64,000 bases of DNA, taken from assembly GCA_039566865.1 (NCBI GenBank), contig CM076955.1, positions 16,723,501 to 16,787,500 of the forward strand. Direction: 5' to 3'. Of this stretch, positions 19,289 to 32,500 are shown one piece after another. Positions within the stretch are counted from its first letter, which is position 1. Every line of letters begins with the position of its first letter. A model generated the notes under the pieces. The model was not told the DNA's origin. It worked only from the letters and a program-made list of their open reading frames with translations, and did no database searches. The position numbers and the translations under genes were made by a program. The stretch comes from Aurelia coerulea. Its lineage: Eukaryota; Cnidaria; Scyphozoa; Semaeostomeae; Ulmaridae.

Positions 19289-19499
19289 CCGGGTGTCCCA
19301 AAATGATTTATTATTGTTTGATTGCTTATATGTCCATAACCGATGAACCGATTTTTAAAAACTGGCAAAACCACAACCAACATCTTAAAATACAATTTAG
19401 CCTTTAGGCAATCAAATAAAACAAAGTGTTTGAAAATCGGTTCATTGGTTATGGACATGTAAGCAACCAAACAATAATACATCATTTTGGGACACCCGG
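19289..19499. mobile_element. TA-flanked element, CCGGGTGTCCC ends, short form
   Basis: The ends CCGGGTGTCCCAAAATGAT are inverted and flanked by TA. It is a 211-bp internally deleted relative of the element at 3483-4076. Confidence 0.85.
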
Positions 19500-19554
19500 T
19501 ATTGGAACTGAAATAAGTAAATTTACTATGGTTAACCGCTTACAGACTGCTACA

Positions 19555-20361
19555 CCCTGCAAAACCTGTCTTTGGGATTCATGACCCATTAGGTTTATCG
19601 TATCTTTCCCAAATAAGAGTCGGTCTCAGTAAATTAAATTTTCACAAATTTAAGCACAACTTTAAGGACACCATAAACCCAATGTGCCCTACAAATGACG
19701 GTATTGAGGATACGGAGCACTTTTTGCTGCTTTGTCCTTCATTTAGCATCCAACGACGAGATCTTCTCGCTGGCCTTTCAGTAGTATTACAACCATTTGT
19801 TCAAATCAACACCCTCTCGAACAACGTTCTGGTACAACTTTTATTGTATGGTGATAAAGACCTTTCTAGTGACGTAAATAAACATGTTCTCGAACTGACT
19901 CTAAATTTCATTCACCAAACTGGTCGGTTTGACTAAGGAAATTCTAAACCTCTGTTTTACACTTAATAATCACCAAGTCCCCTTACCTCTATTTCTTTTG
20001 CTTGTAAGTTTGTTTCACATTGGATATTAGGCTCATTGGGCACACATCCATCCAAATCTGATATCGAATCTCCAATTTCACCCATTTTGTAAAAAGACCT
20101 GCTTGCCCAAAGTTAGCCCGACATGCAAAGTGAAACGAACCTTAGTAATTATCAGTAAAAATCGTTTATGTGTATTTTTCGTAGCCGTATATTTAATTCT
20201 AGTTTAGTTACATGTTCTCTATGTTAATGGCTGCGGAGTTGTCACGGTCTCTTGCACTCCGTGGTATCGTCCTGGTAGTTTAGTAAAGTAGCTTGTACGT
20301 AGTGTCTTAAGTAGTTCGTTCTTGTAAAATTTTATATTGAATATAAAAAAAAAAAAAAAAA
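19555..20361 (+). pseudogene. LINE C-terminal fragment with poly(A) tail
   Basis: The plus strand encodes GIHDPLGLSYLSQIRVGLSK, then [20 protein letters not shown], the Cys/His zinc-knuckle-like end of a LINE ORF2. The stop is at about 19936, followed by a 3' UTR and an A18 run at 20344-20361. Relatives: 36405-36664 and 58405-58990. Confidence 0.85.
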
Positions 20362-20400
20362 CTGCTACAGCTCTAGTTGTGTTTAAAAACATGTACGTAC

Positions 20401-20504
20401 CTGGGTCAATTGTTTTGCCAGCTGAGCTTGGACTAGTATATGGATTCACAATTGAATTATCGTTGGTCATTTGTACGTCTTGACCAACTGACGTGGAAAC
20501 AGCG
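20401..20504 (-). CDS. KATNIP: KATNIP exon, penultimate or near-last
   Basis: Acceptor TTTCATTTAG, donor CAG|GTACGT. It encodes [20 protein letters not shown] and [15 protein letters not shown]; human has AEDQDVQMMNENQIITN and VDPALRPKTC close to the C-terminus. One base is left over, so at least one more exon follows. The poly(A) tail of a LINE lies 40 bases beyond the donor. Confidence 0.92.
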
Positions 20505-23500
20505 CTAAATGAAAAGTAAACAGGAAACTTAAGAAAAACATCGCAAGGAGAGGCAATAAATTTGAGACCGGAATAAACAGGGAATTTCCAGTAACTATCT
20601 AGCAACTTGCCTAACCTTTGATTTTATGCTTGATTTGTACTAAATCGACCATGAGAATTAAAGTTAGACTTTTAGGTACATTTTGAAATTTGACTGGAAG
20701 TGCTATTTTTGATTACCTCAATAACTCCCATTTTTAGACCTAATTTCCTTTATCGACTGGGTGACTGGGTCGACTGGATGACTCAGGGAAAAATGAGCCG
20801 AGGAATGGGTTAATGAAAGTATCAGACCAAACGGAATGATTCAAATGTTTTCAGTATAACAAATATTTTGTTTATATTATTTTTATTTCTCAGTATCAGT
20901 TTTGACTATTTGTTATCATTAGATCTTCTGCCTTATCAAAACTTTACTGAACATTCCTTGTTGAACAGTTTTTACGAATGAGGAAAAACCAGTGGAAAGG
21001 GCATAGTGCTGGCCTTGTGATAATCATACAATATCTATTCCGATGCCATTCAATGGCAACAATCAGTGGCGGATCCAGCCCGGAATTCTGACCGGTTTAT
21101 AGGGAGAGGGAGTAAAAAAGGGGGTCTGGGGGCGAAGCCCCCAGAAATTTTTATTGTAACCACGCCCTTCAGACTTTCGGAAAACAAGGGCAACGCCCTT
21201 TTACACAAATAATGATGGGCAGCAGGTCTAGAGCTTTTCCGTGTAATTTCCACCCCCATCCTCTGCATGATAACTTTATCGACGAATGTCTGTGCACATC
21301 GATGTTCGTCAGGGTTCGTCACCCCTCAGACCCTTAAATTCTCTACGCCTTCTTTCAACTTCAAAACTTCCTAAAATTCACTCGTATTTTTGTTTTATGC
21401 GCTGTATCTCTCCTTCACTCTTCTCTTCAATGGCATTGTGAAGTCGATAAAGATCTTCCTTTTCTAGGTCAGCCATTGCCGTCTGCTCTGCTAGCCCTTC
21501 TCGTTCTTGTTCTATTCGATGAAAATCTACTTCCTTTGCAAACATATTTTACTTCCTTCAGAAACGGTTTACTTCCTAATCGACACAGGTTCACTGATTT
21601 TGAACAATTGCCGACCGGTTCACGGAAGTCGCTGGACAGGTTCACTCAACCCTTATTGGTTCATCAGATTACAAGGACTTGATATCAAAACAATTGGGGA
21701 ACGTCACAGCCATTCAAAGCGAATCAAATGTGCAAATCTGTTGCGCAACTTGAAACTGATAACGCAGGTTTCGAATCACATACCTCCTGGAGAACCATAG
21801 CAAATAAAGGAAAATAACTGACATATGTAGGTTGCTTATTGTTTATGAGAAATTTTGTGTAGAAGTACCCTATGTCATGTCTACGAAGACTATCACCTTT
21901 TGACTTGAAACTGGTTTGCGGAGTGAAAATAGGTTCAAGTTATTTTACTTTCCTGTAAAGTTAGGCAGATACCCGGCAGATAATACAAATTTGTCTTAGG
22001 TTTGGAAATCTGACCGATGCACGGAAACCGGTGAAACCGGTCTGGATCCGCCCCTGACAATATGATGCCATATTTCATAATAATAGACAAAATCAGCGAG
22101 TTTTGTTTGTATTATTCTACTTTTTGCATTCACGACAAAAGTTCTCGTGGCACGAAATATGTTAACGATCTCAAAAGATGTTTTTATGACGAGAATGATC
22201 GCTTGACTTGAAGTGGGTGCAAACCAACCTTTGCCGATTTGGTCTGTTCAGAGAAAATACGAGAAAATGGTAGATATTCATAGAAATCATCAAAGTGTCG
22301 CTTCAACGAAGCATATATGAGAATCGTTTGCCGTGATCAGATCAGATACTTCCATTTGCTGCGAGTCGCAGTTCACTGTGGAAGCAGTAAAGTATCATCG
22401 TGCAGTCTGGCCTCATTTTTACTCATTACAGCATTGGAAACATTTCGTATTCATACAGTCACATTTGCCAGCAGAGCATTACCCTTTTCTCCCGAGATTC
22501 ACCTGGTTTCTCTTGATTTTGAAAGCGACTTGTTGTCGTAAAAGGCTTCAAAACGCTTAGGCCCATTTTTCCTTGCTTGCTGCAAGTTTTTGCAGTCTAT
22601 CACAGAATGTGCAATATAAAAGCAGTTGCTAACTCTTGAATCCCTACTTCGAATTAATCCTCGTCCAAGGCATATGACATTCTGAACAAATTCGGTCATA
22701 ACTCGAGGTGGTAGAGGTTTTCAAGGCAAAGGCAATCCATCACTTCAAAACAGGCCCTTGCTTGATCTTCCCAGAAAGACTGCGTTAATTGTATGAATCA
22801 TGGTATCATCATAGTCACCTGATCAAGTTCTTTGGCTCGGATCGAATAATTTCTTCATCATCGGTGAACAGAATCGTATGATGTGGCACAGGAATTTCTA
22901 AGCCCGGAAGTATGGCCCTTGTGTGATGCGTCACTTGAGGTAAGACTCCATTGTATACGAGAAGATCATCAACCATAATCTATCAAAGGAAGAAATCAGA
23001 TCAAATAAAGATTGGAGTAATTGATTATGGAACAGGTTACTGAAAGGAATATTGTTTAATTTGCCTGCACATCTTTGGATGTTTGCTGCTACGTACAGGT
23101 TGAGTAATAATAATAATAATAATGATAATAACTAATATTTCAACAGGCTGACTCTAGGGCGCCTACCTTGTAAGAACTGTGTTTATTCCCGGTACTATTT
23201 TCGTGACATAGTACACAGAGTAATTGCTGTCCTGTCGAGATGACGTAAGAATAATTTTGTGGTCTCAAATTCCGGTGTTGATGTAATACAAGATCAACTG
23301 TTATACGAGATGACTACAGGGAGCCAAATGGGATGATTTTTGATTGGTCAACACAAACAGACGTTAGAATTCGAAAATCACTGTAACTAACAGGACAACA
23401 ACTACTCTGTGTACTATGACACGAAAACAGTACTGGGAATACTGGGTACTGGGAACACTTCCTACAAGGCAGGCGCCCTTGGTTGACTTAGTCAGAAGTA

Positions 23501-26500
23501 AAACTATTCGCTATCATTTAAGGACCTGTAACCGTACCTAATAACAATTGCCTGCGTGCAGCCTCAAGCTAAATAACAATCGGTGAGGTTAAAATGAAGG
23601 TAAAGAGAGAGAAAACAGTTTAATATACAATTAAAGGGTAAAATAAAAATTCGTTGTTCATGGACATCTAGTCTTCGCTAGTTTTAGCTTTTTTTTAATC
23701 GTAGGAGGGGTATTTCATCGCAGATTGTTTTTTTCAAGTCTGTTGAAAACCCCGGCAACCCCGGACGAGATAACAACAACGACAGCAATTGTTACCGCCA
23801 CTGATCCCCGTCCAGAGTTCCCACCGCTCATTACACTGCGTCTATGCTGTCAGGTCAGCATAGGTTCCAAATCTTTAAAAAAGTTGGTGTAAACTTCAGT
23901 GACGCATTTCTTTGAAATGAATGACTTCAAAGAAACTTTGGCCAATTCTCTATAATTCTAACGTTGGAATTTTCTAAATCTTAAATATTTTCAGTATTAG
24001 AGCGTTTTTCTTCTTTTTCAAGAATTAAAGAAAAATTTTCAAAAAAACTTAAAACCATCATAATTTCTAAACTGTTTGACGCAACTTGAAATAATTTCGA
24101 AGAGAACCATAGTTTCCTACAATATGGCATCAAGCAAAAGTCTGTCACTCTTCTGGTTTATGATTTAGAAATTTGATGACGTCACATCCTCAAATGAGTG
24201 GAAACGAAAGATACGCTGTAATTTGGAAAAATGTTCAAAACTTCTGAAAAGTCCAACGGTAGAGTTATAGATAAGTATCTAAAGTTTCTTCCCAGCCATT
24301 CAATCAGGAGAAATATGTCATTGAATTTTACACCCACCTTTTTACGCCGAGTTAAAGATTTGAAACCTATGCCTATCAGATCTGGTTTCTGGTTACGATA
24401 CCAATGATTTGAAATATTTCAATTTGATCAATTGGATTGGTGCTTCAAAGAGAACAGAATTCGTCAATCAAACTTAGCCCAGTTTCCAGCTTCAGAACAA
24501 TTAAAGCGAGAATCAGAAGACTAATAAATATGTGTCCCTTGCGTCTTAAAGTATTATTACTGCAGTGTGGAAATGTTGCAAATGACAGAAGCTAAAGATC
24601 TTGGCCCATGACAAGCGAAGGCATATGAGCTCCTGGAAGATTTGAAACTCAAAGTTTTAAACTTCTTGTCACATTGTTAAGAATACTTACTGCAAACTGT
24701 CGTACACCTCTTGGTCCAGTTTTGCTATAATTCCATAATTTAACCATTGATAACGAGATTGGCGAATCAAATACAACGTATATGACATTCACCTGAAGAG
24801 AAAGATGTAGCTAATATAGAAATTAAAATCTGTTGGCATTTGTGTCTTCTGAAGCTTGCATAGTTCTGAAGATATACAAGTGTCCAGCCTAAGATCCTAC
24901 ATAAAATAACATTGTAAGGCCGAAAGTCAAAACTGAAACTTTTCCATGGCTTCAATCATTAGCAAATTCTACCGGGTGACCTAGAAAAAAAGTGACCCAA
25001 CGCAATTTGTTACAGACAAAAATACGTGCCCGATTGAAATGCTTCAAACGAATGAAGTTTTCAAACGCTATTCTGTCAGTAAAAGACTAGCCTACATCAT
25101 GAGTATTCATTATGATGTAAGCTGGCCGATGGTTTGGTTTTGATTCAGTTTCTACTCTGGTCGAGCAATGTGCATCCATGTAGTACTAAAGAGTTAAATG
25201 TTGAAATTAGTAAACAAGAAACTAATTTTTCTCAATCGATTCAATTAATTTCAACTGATGCATCTAAATTTACAAAGAAATAGAGACCATGTCTTATTTT
25301 TGATTTGTTCTTTTTGAATTAATTAATAATTTGCTAAACGGTGTTACATTTTGTGTAGGGAAAAACAGAGTCGTGAACTTATCCGTAATGATTCTTAAGA
25401 TATGTAACCATTGCTCCAACCATGTGTTACAATTGCCCCATGTTGCAGGGGCAATTGTACCACTTGACCACTGATTTTAAAACAATCACAGCGTCACAAA
25501 AATTGGTTCCACGTGATGGAAACTAATGTCTATTTCATTCCACGAGAGATGCAACTACAATATAAAGATGCAACTAGAGATCGAAATTTATTGGATTGGA
25601 CCATGGGCAATAATGCACCGTTGATGTGGCCTATATTATGATCAAAATTGTATTTTTACTCACTGTGTTGTTTCTCTTCCACGGGATTGCAAGTAAAGCT
25701 TGATAGTGTTGCTGTTCCTTCGTTCTTCTCTCGTCACAGCTTCTCTCGGTTCTTTTCTCGTCATTCAAATTCTGTTGAAACGGTTGGAGCTCCTACGCAG
25801 CGATATGTCTTATTTCAAACTTCCCTTCAAAAGACGATCGTATTTTTAAGGGAAGTTTGAAATAAGACATATTGCTGCGTAGGAGCTCCAACCGTTCGAA
25901 CTGAATTTGAATGACGAGAAAAGAACCGAGAGAAGCTGTGACGAGAGAAGAACGAAGGAACAGCAACACTATCAAGATTTACTCGCAATCCCGTGGAAGA
26001 GAAACAACACAGTGAGTAAAAATACAATTTTGATCATAATATAGGCCACATCAACGGTGCATTATTGCCCATGATTGGACCATATAAAAAGCATCGTATT
26101 ATGATCAAAATATACGTACCAAACCAGGATATACAGGTGCAATCCACATATGCGAAGCATCAAAGGTATCATTAATACCATCAACTAGCTTATCAGGTGT
26201 TCTTATATCATTCTCGACGCCCTCAAGCACATTGACACTGTGAGGATACGCAGTTACATCTATGTCAAGTAAAGGAAGCAAGCAGGCCACAATTTACAGG
26301 CAAGGCAACCTTTTCCAACACATCGAATTTGGAGACAGTAAATACCTTAGTTCAAAATTGCTGTTTAACTTTGGGAACCCACTTATCCCAGAGCGGGGAG
26401 GGGGGTAATTCACAAGATTTTGGTTGAAGGCATGCCAACCAAGCTTAAAAACATACAGGCTTTTATACCAATTTTTCGAAAATGCATACTGGAACATTAT

Positions 26501-29500
26501 ACCAATTTTCGAAAATATATACCTAACCCTATACCAGAAATACGGATACCATTTTTCATACCAAAATCGTGGAAATCGATACCGTTCTTTATACCAAAAT
26601 TGGGGAAATTGATAACTTTTATGCAAGGACGCCTATTTACACTTTGAAACTTGCAAGTTCTAAGAAGCTTACTGCTCGACAGGGATGCTCATGTTATTTT
26701 TGAGGTTTGAAATTTGGTCTTATGTTATTTGGTTCGGTTGCTGAAAATTTGATTTATTTTCTTTGGTTTTGGTAAATATAATGGCTGTTACTCTTCAGGG
26801 GTTTTGAGAGAATTGCTGTTATTTTTTGGAATCTAGACAATTAACTGGTCACTGTTTTCGGTCTGTGCTAAAGGTGAAATTGCAGTTTACAGCGCCAAGC
26901 GCTGGGATCGCAGAAGTAGCTAAGCACTAATCGAGTCCGTGACCCTTTGCCATGACACTCAAATAGTGGGGCTCTTCATGGAGTTGAACCCTGTCCGTTT
27001 GACTGTTCTGGCTGCAAAGTCAGAGGATTACACCACTGCGCTACAACACCTTCTGAGCTGTGCTTCAAGACTTTTTGAGTAGAAGAAAAGCTGTATCAAT
27101 CAAATGAGATGAGCATTCCAGTCCAAGATTCCACAAGACACCCCATAAGTTCTGCAGTGTATAAGACTGTCAACAGAAACAAAGCTCAAGAAGTTAGATC
27201 TACAATATCAGTACCTTGCAAAAAACTCAACTCTCGAGGTAGACTGATTATGCGAGTTTCAGTTTTCCGCATTGAATTGGATGGCGTTTAGTGCTTGTGG
27301 AAATAAAAACATCAAATTAAAAATTCCTTCTACAAGGAATCACGACTCAGTCTACTCTCGACGTACAAACATCAAATGCGAAAATCTTAGATTCATTTGA
27401 AAAGGATACTATTTTCATCTAGCAGAATCTTCTCTCCGTGTTCATCGTAGAATTCTAGTCCATTCAAACCAATGTAATAAGGATCACCCCAAGTGCAGAA
27501 TAATCTGAGTTGAAACACAACTGCATGTGTTAAGGCAACTAGAAACTATACTGACATTAATGCATGATCTAAGCGACGTAAGATGATATGATACTACTGG
27601 GTGGGCAAAAATGAACGTTTCTGACATCTGCATGTCTGTAGCTTTTGTAATTTTTCATTAGATTTCTTCAAACCATTAGATTTCAGTCAGTGATAGACAT
27701 CGTTTTTGCCGTGTCGAATTTAACACATGTTGCTAAAAACTTCTAAGTGTGAATTGAATTAAACATAAAGACGATGTTTAAATCACCTACCGTTTTAAAT
27801 AGATAAAACGGCAAGAGTTCACCAGCTCTGTCATATCAAACGGTAGTAAAACGACTTGATTTAAACATCGTATTTCTGCCGTGTTGAATTGATCAATTCT
27901 AGGCCATGGTCGGCAGTTTCTATGTGTGATCAGCCACTTGGGCTTCTTCAACCAGCCTATTGTTTTCAAACAGCTTCTGATATGGCTCCTACCAGTACGA
28001 AAGGACAAAATATGGAGCAAAACTACCGCGAAGAGCTTTACTGACCGATGGAAGGACGTTACCAGTTCCCTTTGTAAATCAGTTACAAGTCATGCCCTTT
28101 TCTACTGAAATCCACACCACTTATGTTTAATTGAGATACTAGTAGCACATCCTGGTTCACAAAATTGTCTCGGCAGCTAAAAAAATATTTACCCCACACA
28201 TCATGATTCAAAGGGAATATTTCATTTTAATTAATTAAAAAAAGGATACATCCCGTTGGAAGCAGAACATTTTCACAGTCTGGGGTGCCTCTATTACCTC
28301 TCCTGAAAAAGAACAGAAAAAATGATACTTTGATTGGAGCTTAAGCTGAAATCATTAACAAATAAGGCCTCACTAGGATAGGGATGCATGTAAGACTTAG
28401 GCCCCGTCCATACGTATCCGGATCTTTTTGAAAAACTAATCTATTCTTATCCGTTTTGGGTTCGCGTTCACACGGAGACGGCGTTTTCGGTTACTGAAAA
28501 CGAAGCTATTCGAAAACGCTCTCCAGAGTGGATCTTTTGAAAACGCCGTTTTCCTGTTCTCTTGTGGACGGGCAAAAACGGAGCTTTTCGAAAACGCTGA
28601 CGTAACAGCATCGATTTACTACATATCAGAGCATGCGCTAGGCTCTTTGGGGATCACGCGAGGGCATTTTGTTAATCTACGTATGCTCATAATAGCCGAC
28701 ATTGGTGGTTATCGAATATGGCAGCGTTTTCGTGTGGACGGGGATATTTCGAAAACGTTCCTCGTGTGGACGTGGATCTTTTTTTATACGGATAAAAAAG
28801 ATGCGCTTTCGAAAAGATCCAGATACGTGTGGACGTGGCCTTAGAGTTGAAAAACGGATCGAGTACAAAAACAAGAAACAACTGGCGAAGCGTCATCCAC
28901 ACCATCGGCTAGGCTGAGATCAGGCTCTTGTAAAACAACTCAGGCTACCACCGGCAGAAGTATCAGAAGTTGGATCCTCAGACTGGTGCTTTGGGTCACC
29001 GGCACTTCAGATGATTGACCTCTTCTTTTAGCGTCCTTATTTGACGAAATCGCCTTTATCTGCATATATGGGCATAGTCTAAAATGGTCATCACTGATTC
29101 AAAAAATAAATTCAAAATTGTCAAACTAGAGTCGACCGCTTCATGCTGAAAATACGTCAGATGGATGCTTGAAAATGACAACAAAACTGAACAGTTAATT
29201 AATTTCTGACCTGTGCGGTCTTCAAAAGAGAAATTCTCAACAAGAAAATCTTCGTTCCTATTAACTATCTGCATCACATGCAAATAATTTCAATCTCTGC
29301 AACGAAAAGAGGGTGTCTTGTACCTTGCCCTTGATTTTACAGCTCAATTTTGCATGGATCTCCTCTTCCACTTGACAAGAATACATCAATGTGATGTGCA
29401 TTCAAAGTATGTGCTTCATAAAGCAGCAGTATTTTATAAGTATGTATGTTAAAATTCGCCACAAAATTAAATGTTTACAAAGGTTCAAATAAATATAAAA

Positions 29501-32500
29501 TAGTTAAAACATAATTTACATAACAACTTTAATGAATATAAGTTAAAAAACACCCCTAATCATAGTGGCAGGGATATCATTAAAAGATCGAGTTGACTTT
29601 ATTTCCATAATGGTCCCCTTAGAGGTGGTTGCACAAAAAATCATAAACAACGTCATACGGTCCTTTGACATGATATGAATTATCAACAATGCAACAAAAG
29701 GGTATCTACCTTGACCTTTCTTTTCTGTTGTGTGGATCGTCGTCATGATTGAACAAGATATCTTGCGCAAAATCGAAATGGCAATGTCCAGGACCTGTTG
29801 AAGAAAGAGAGGAAAGTACGGAACGGGTGCGGAAAAAATGCGGCAGACAAAGGGGATTTTGTTACAGTACTTATCATCTTTAACCATGGGCAATAGTGCA
29901 CCGTTGATGTGGTCTATATTATGATCAAAATTGTATTCTTACTCACTGTATGTTGTTTCTCTTCCACGGGATAGCGAGTAAAGCTTGATAATGTTGTCGT
30001 TCCTTCGTTTCTCTCTCGCAAATGCCGCCATTATTCAAATACAGTTGAAACCGTTCGAGTTCCTACGCAGCGATACGTCAAGTTTGAAATGAGACGTATC
30101 GCGTATTCGATCATCTTGTTGTGACGAGAGAACACCGAAGGAATAGCAACATCATAAAGCTTTACTCGCAATCCTTTGGAAGAGAAACAACACAGAGTGA
30201 GCGAGGATACAATTTTGATCATAATATAGGCCATCTCAACGGTGCATTATTACCCATGCTTTAACTGTCGAGAGAAGTTTAAATCTCTCTGCCAGGATTC
30301 AAAGCCTCACATAACGCTCTTACCTTTTCGAAGTAAAAATCCATTCTCTGGGGAGACTTCCTTGTCATCAATAAATAGTTGCACTGCCTTGGCCTAGGGA
30401 GAAATAGCAACGTTGCATTGTACGATTAACTATGTTGTGAAATCAATCCATGCTGATAAAATTTTGTTGATAGCATCAAATTCATTTTAGCCCTACAATA
30501 TCTAACGACCCCAGTTGCTTCAAAATTACCCTAAATTCTACGTCCGATCAGTTTGTTTTTTCTTTTCTGTTTATTTCATTTCCAGTAACTGAGAAATTTT
30601 TCTCTTCCGCAGGAAGCTGATTTACATGGGCGATTGCACTAAAAACAGTCTAAAATTTAAGTCATCTAACATTGTACTAAACTAAATAACACCAATAACA
30701 TACAGAATCTTTACATGAGAACCAATCAAAATACAGTAAGTCCCCGCAAATAAGAAACTCAAATTGTCACATCAGGCTATCTGGTTTCCTATACGCAAGA
30801 AAATATTTTCAAATGAGGCTGGTAGATTTCTCATATGTCCATTAAGAAAATTCTTCTACGTAATGCTTTCTTGTCAAAAAACCATATTTAAATTCAATGA
30901 TCATGCTGCATAGTAAACAAGGATGCCACAAAAAATGATTTTGGATGAACCAAGTATGAAATATTGTATATCTGCTTGTTGAACAGATTTTACAAATTTT
31001 AGTGCTGAAGCTACACAGAAAACCGGCTGTGTAGTTGAGTATTCTTTCGACTTCGTATCATTTATAAGAAATTTGAAAAAATCAGGCTGCCTGGTTTCTT
31101 ATAAAGGAGAAAATATTCTCTATGCTGGCAGGCAGCAATTTCTTATATGTCCATTAAGAAATTTCTTTTCGTAATGCTTTCTTGTAAAAAAAACAATATT
31201 TAAATTCAATGATCATGCTGCATAGTAAACAAAGATGCCCCAAGAAATAATTATGGATGAACCAAGTATGAAATATTGTATATCTGGTTGTTGAACAGAT
31301 TTTACAAATTTTAGTGCTGAAGCTACACAGAAAACCGGCTGTGTTGTTGAGTATTTTTTCAACTTCGTATCATTTATAAGAAACTTGAAAAAATCAGGCT
31401 GCCTGGTTTCTTATAAAGGAGAAAATATTCTCTATGCTGGCAGGCTGCAGTTTCTTATATGTGGACTTTGCCACTAATTGTTAAAGGACAAGTCCGGATT
31501 AATTGTTGATAAAATGAGAGATTACGATGCTGTGAATGGTGTGTAGTACTTTTCCCAACCTTCTCTCTCTTTTCTCTGCAAAATTGCGTATTTCAATCTA
31601 CGAAAGGAGCGAAATGACGTCATTATTTATGACGTAATTTCGCTGACTTCGCCTTTGACCTGAACAAGGCCGTTTTCCCGCAAAAACTCTCAAGTACTTC
31701 CAACGTTTCTTATATGCGGGAACTTACTGTTTTAATTGCCACTAATTGCTAATTTGTAACAATGGACGTATTGCTGACAATGAGCCCAATTAGCTAAACC
31801 CCAAAAGAGACTTACCCCTCTGTAAGTATCCTCGGCATTTTTATTGTAATTCCAAATGCGTATACCCGTGAAATGCTGCTTTTCTGGGAAGGAAATAGTT
31901 ACAATATGGTCTTCTCCTTCTGAGAACGGTATCATCCACATATGCTCATCGCTATTGGTGACATTCTCTTCATCTAGCAACCTTTATGACAGGCAAACGA
32001 TGTTCATTAATTAGGAGCAACTCTACAATAACTGGATAGTTATAATAATTTCATTCTATGCTCAAGTCATTAAACTATCAAACATAGAGGGAATAGGGGA
32101 ATGATGCACATATTCTCACTTGCCATACAAATGATACGAAAAATGCACTTAAAGAAAACAACATAGGGCTCAAATCTTTAAAAATAATCTTTACAATTCT
32201 ATTATAGTTTTCTTTTAATTAAAGGGCTTGGAAGGAACTTATTTTTTTGCTGTAAATCTGCCTTGGAAATTCATTGATATCTTGATTAGTTTGGATGCAT
32301 TTCTTAAATTTGAGGCTATGACGTCATCAAAAGTCTAAATCCGAAACAAGAAATGCTACAGATTTCTGCTTGACACCATATTGTAGACCTTTATGAAATA
32401 TTGTTTTTCTTGAAGGCTATATCATCTTTCCTCTGTTGGCTTAGAATTTACGATGATTTCAATTTTTTCAAAATTCTCCATGAATTTTTTCAAAAATGAT

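Larger units (their letters stand above)
12781..20400. other. region between the SNX29 start codon and the last KATNIP exon found
   Basis: About 7.6 kb without a recognised host exon. The SNX29 promoter should lie just above 12780, and the last KATNIP exon, 3' UTR and poly(A) site must lie somewhere here, but I could not place any of them. The listed repeats fill much of it. 17231-17512, 18049-18431 and 18534-19288 hold nothing that I recognise. Confidence 0.6.

Noticed and set aside
28931..29035. Possible extra KATNIP exon (minus) with [12 protein letters not shown]
   Set aside because: The acceptor is weak and its phase cannot join both 29710 and 28302, while those two join directly.
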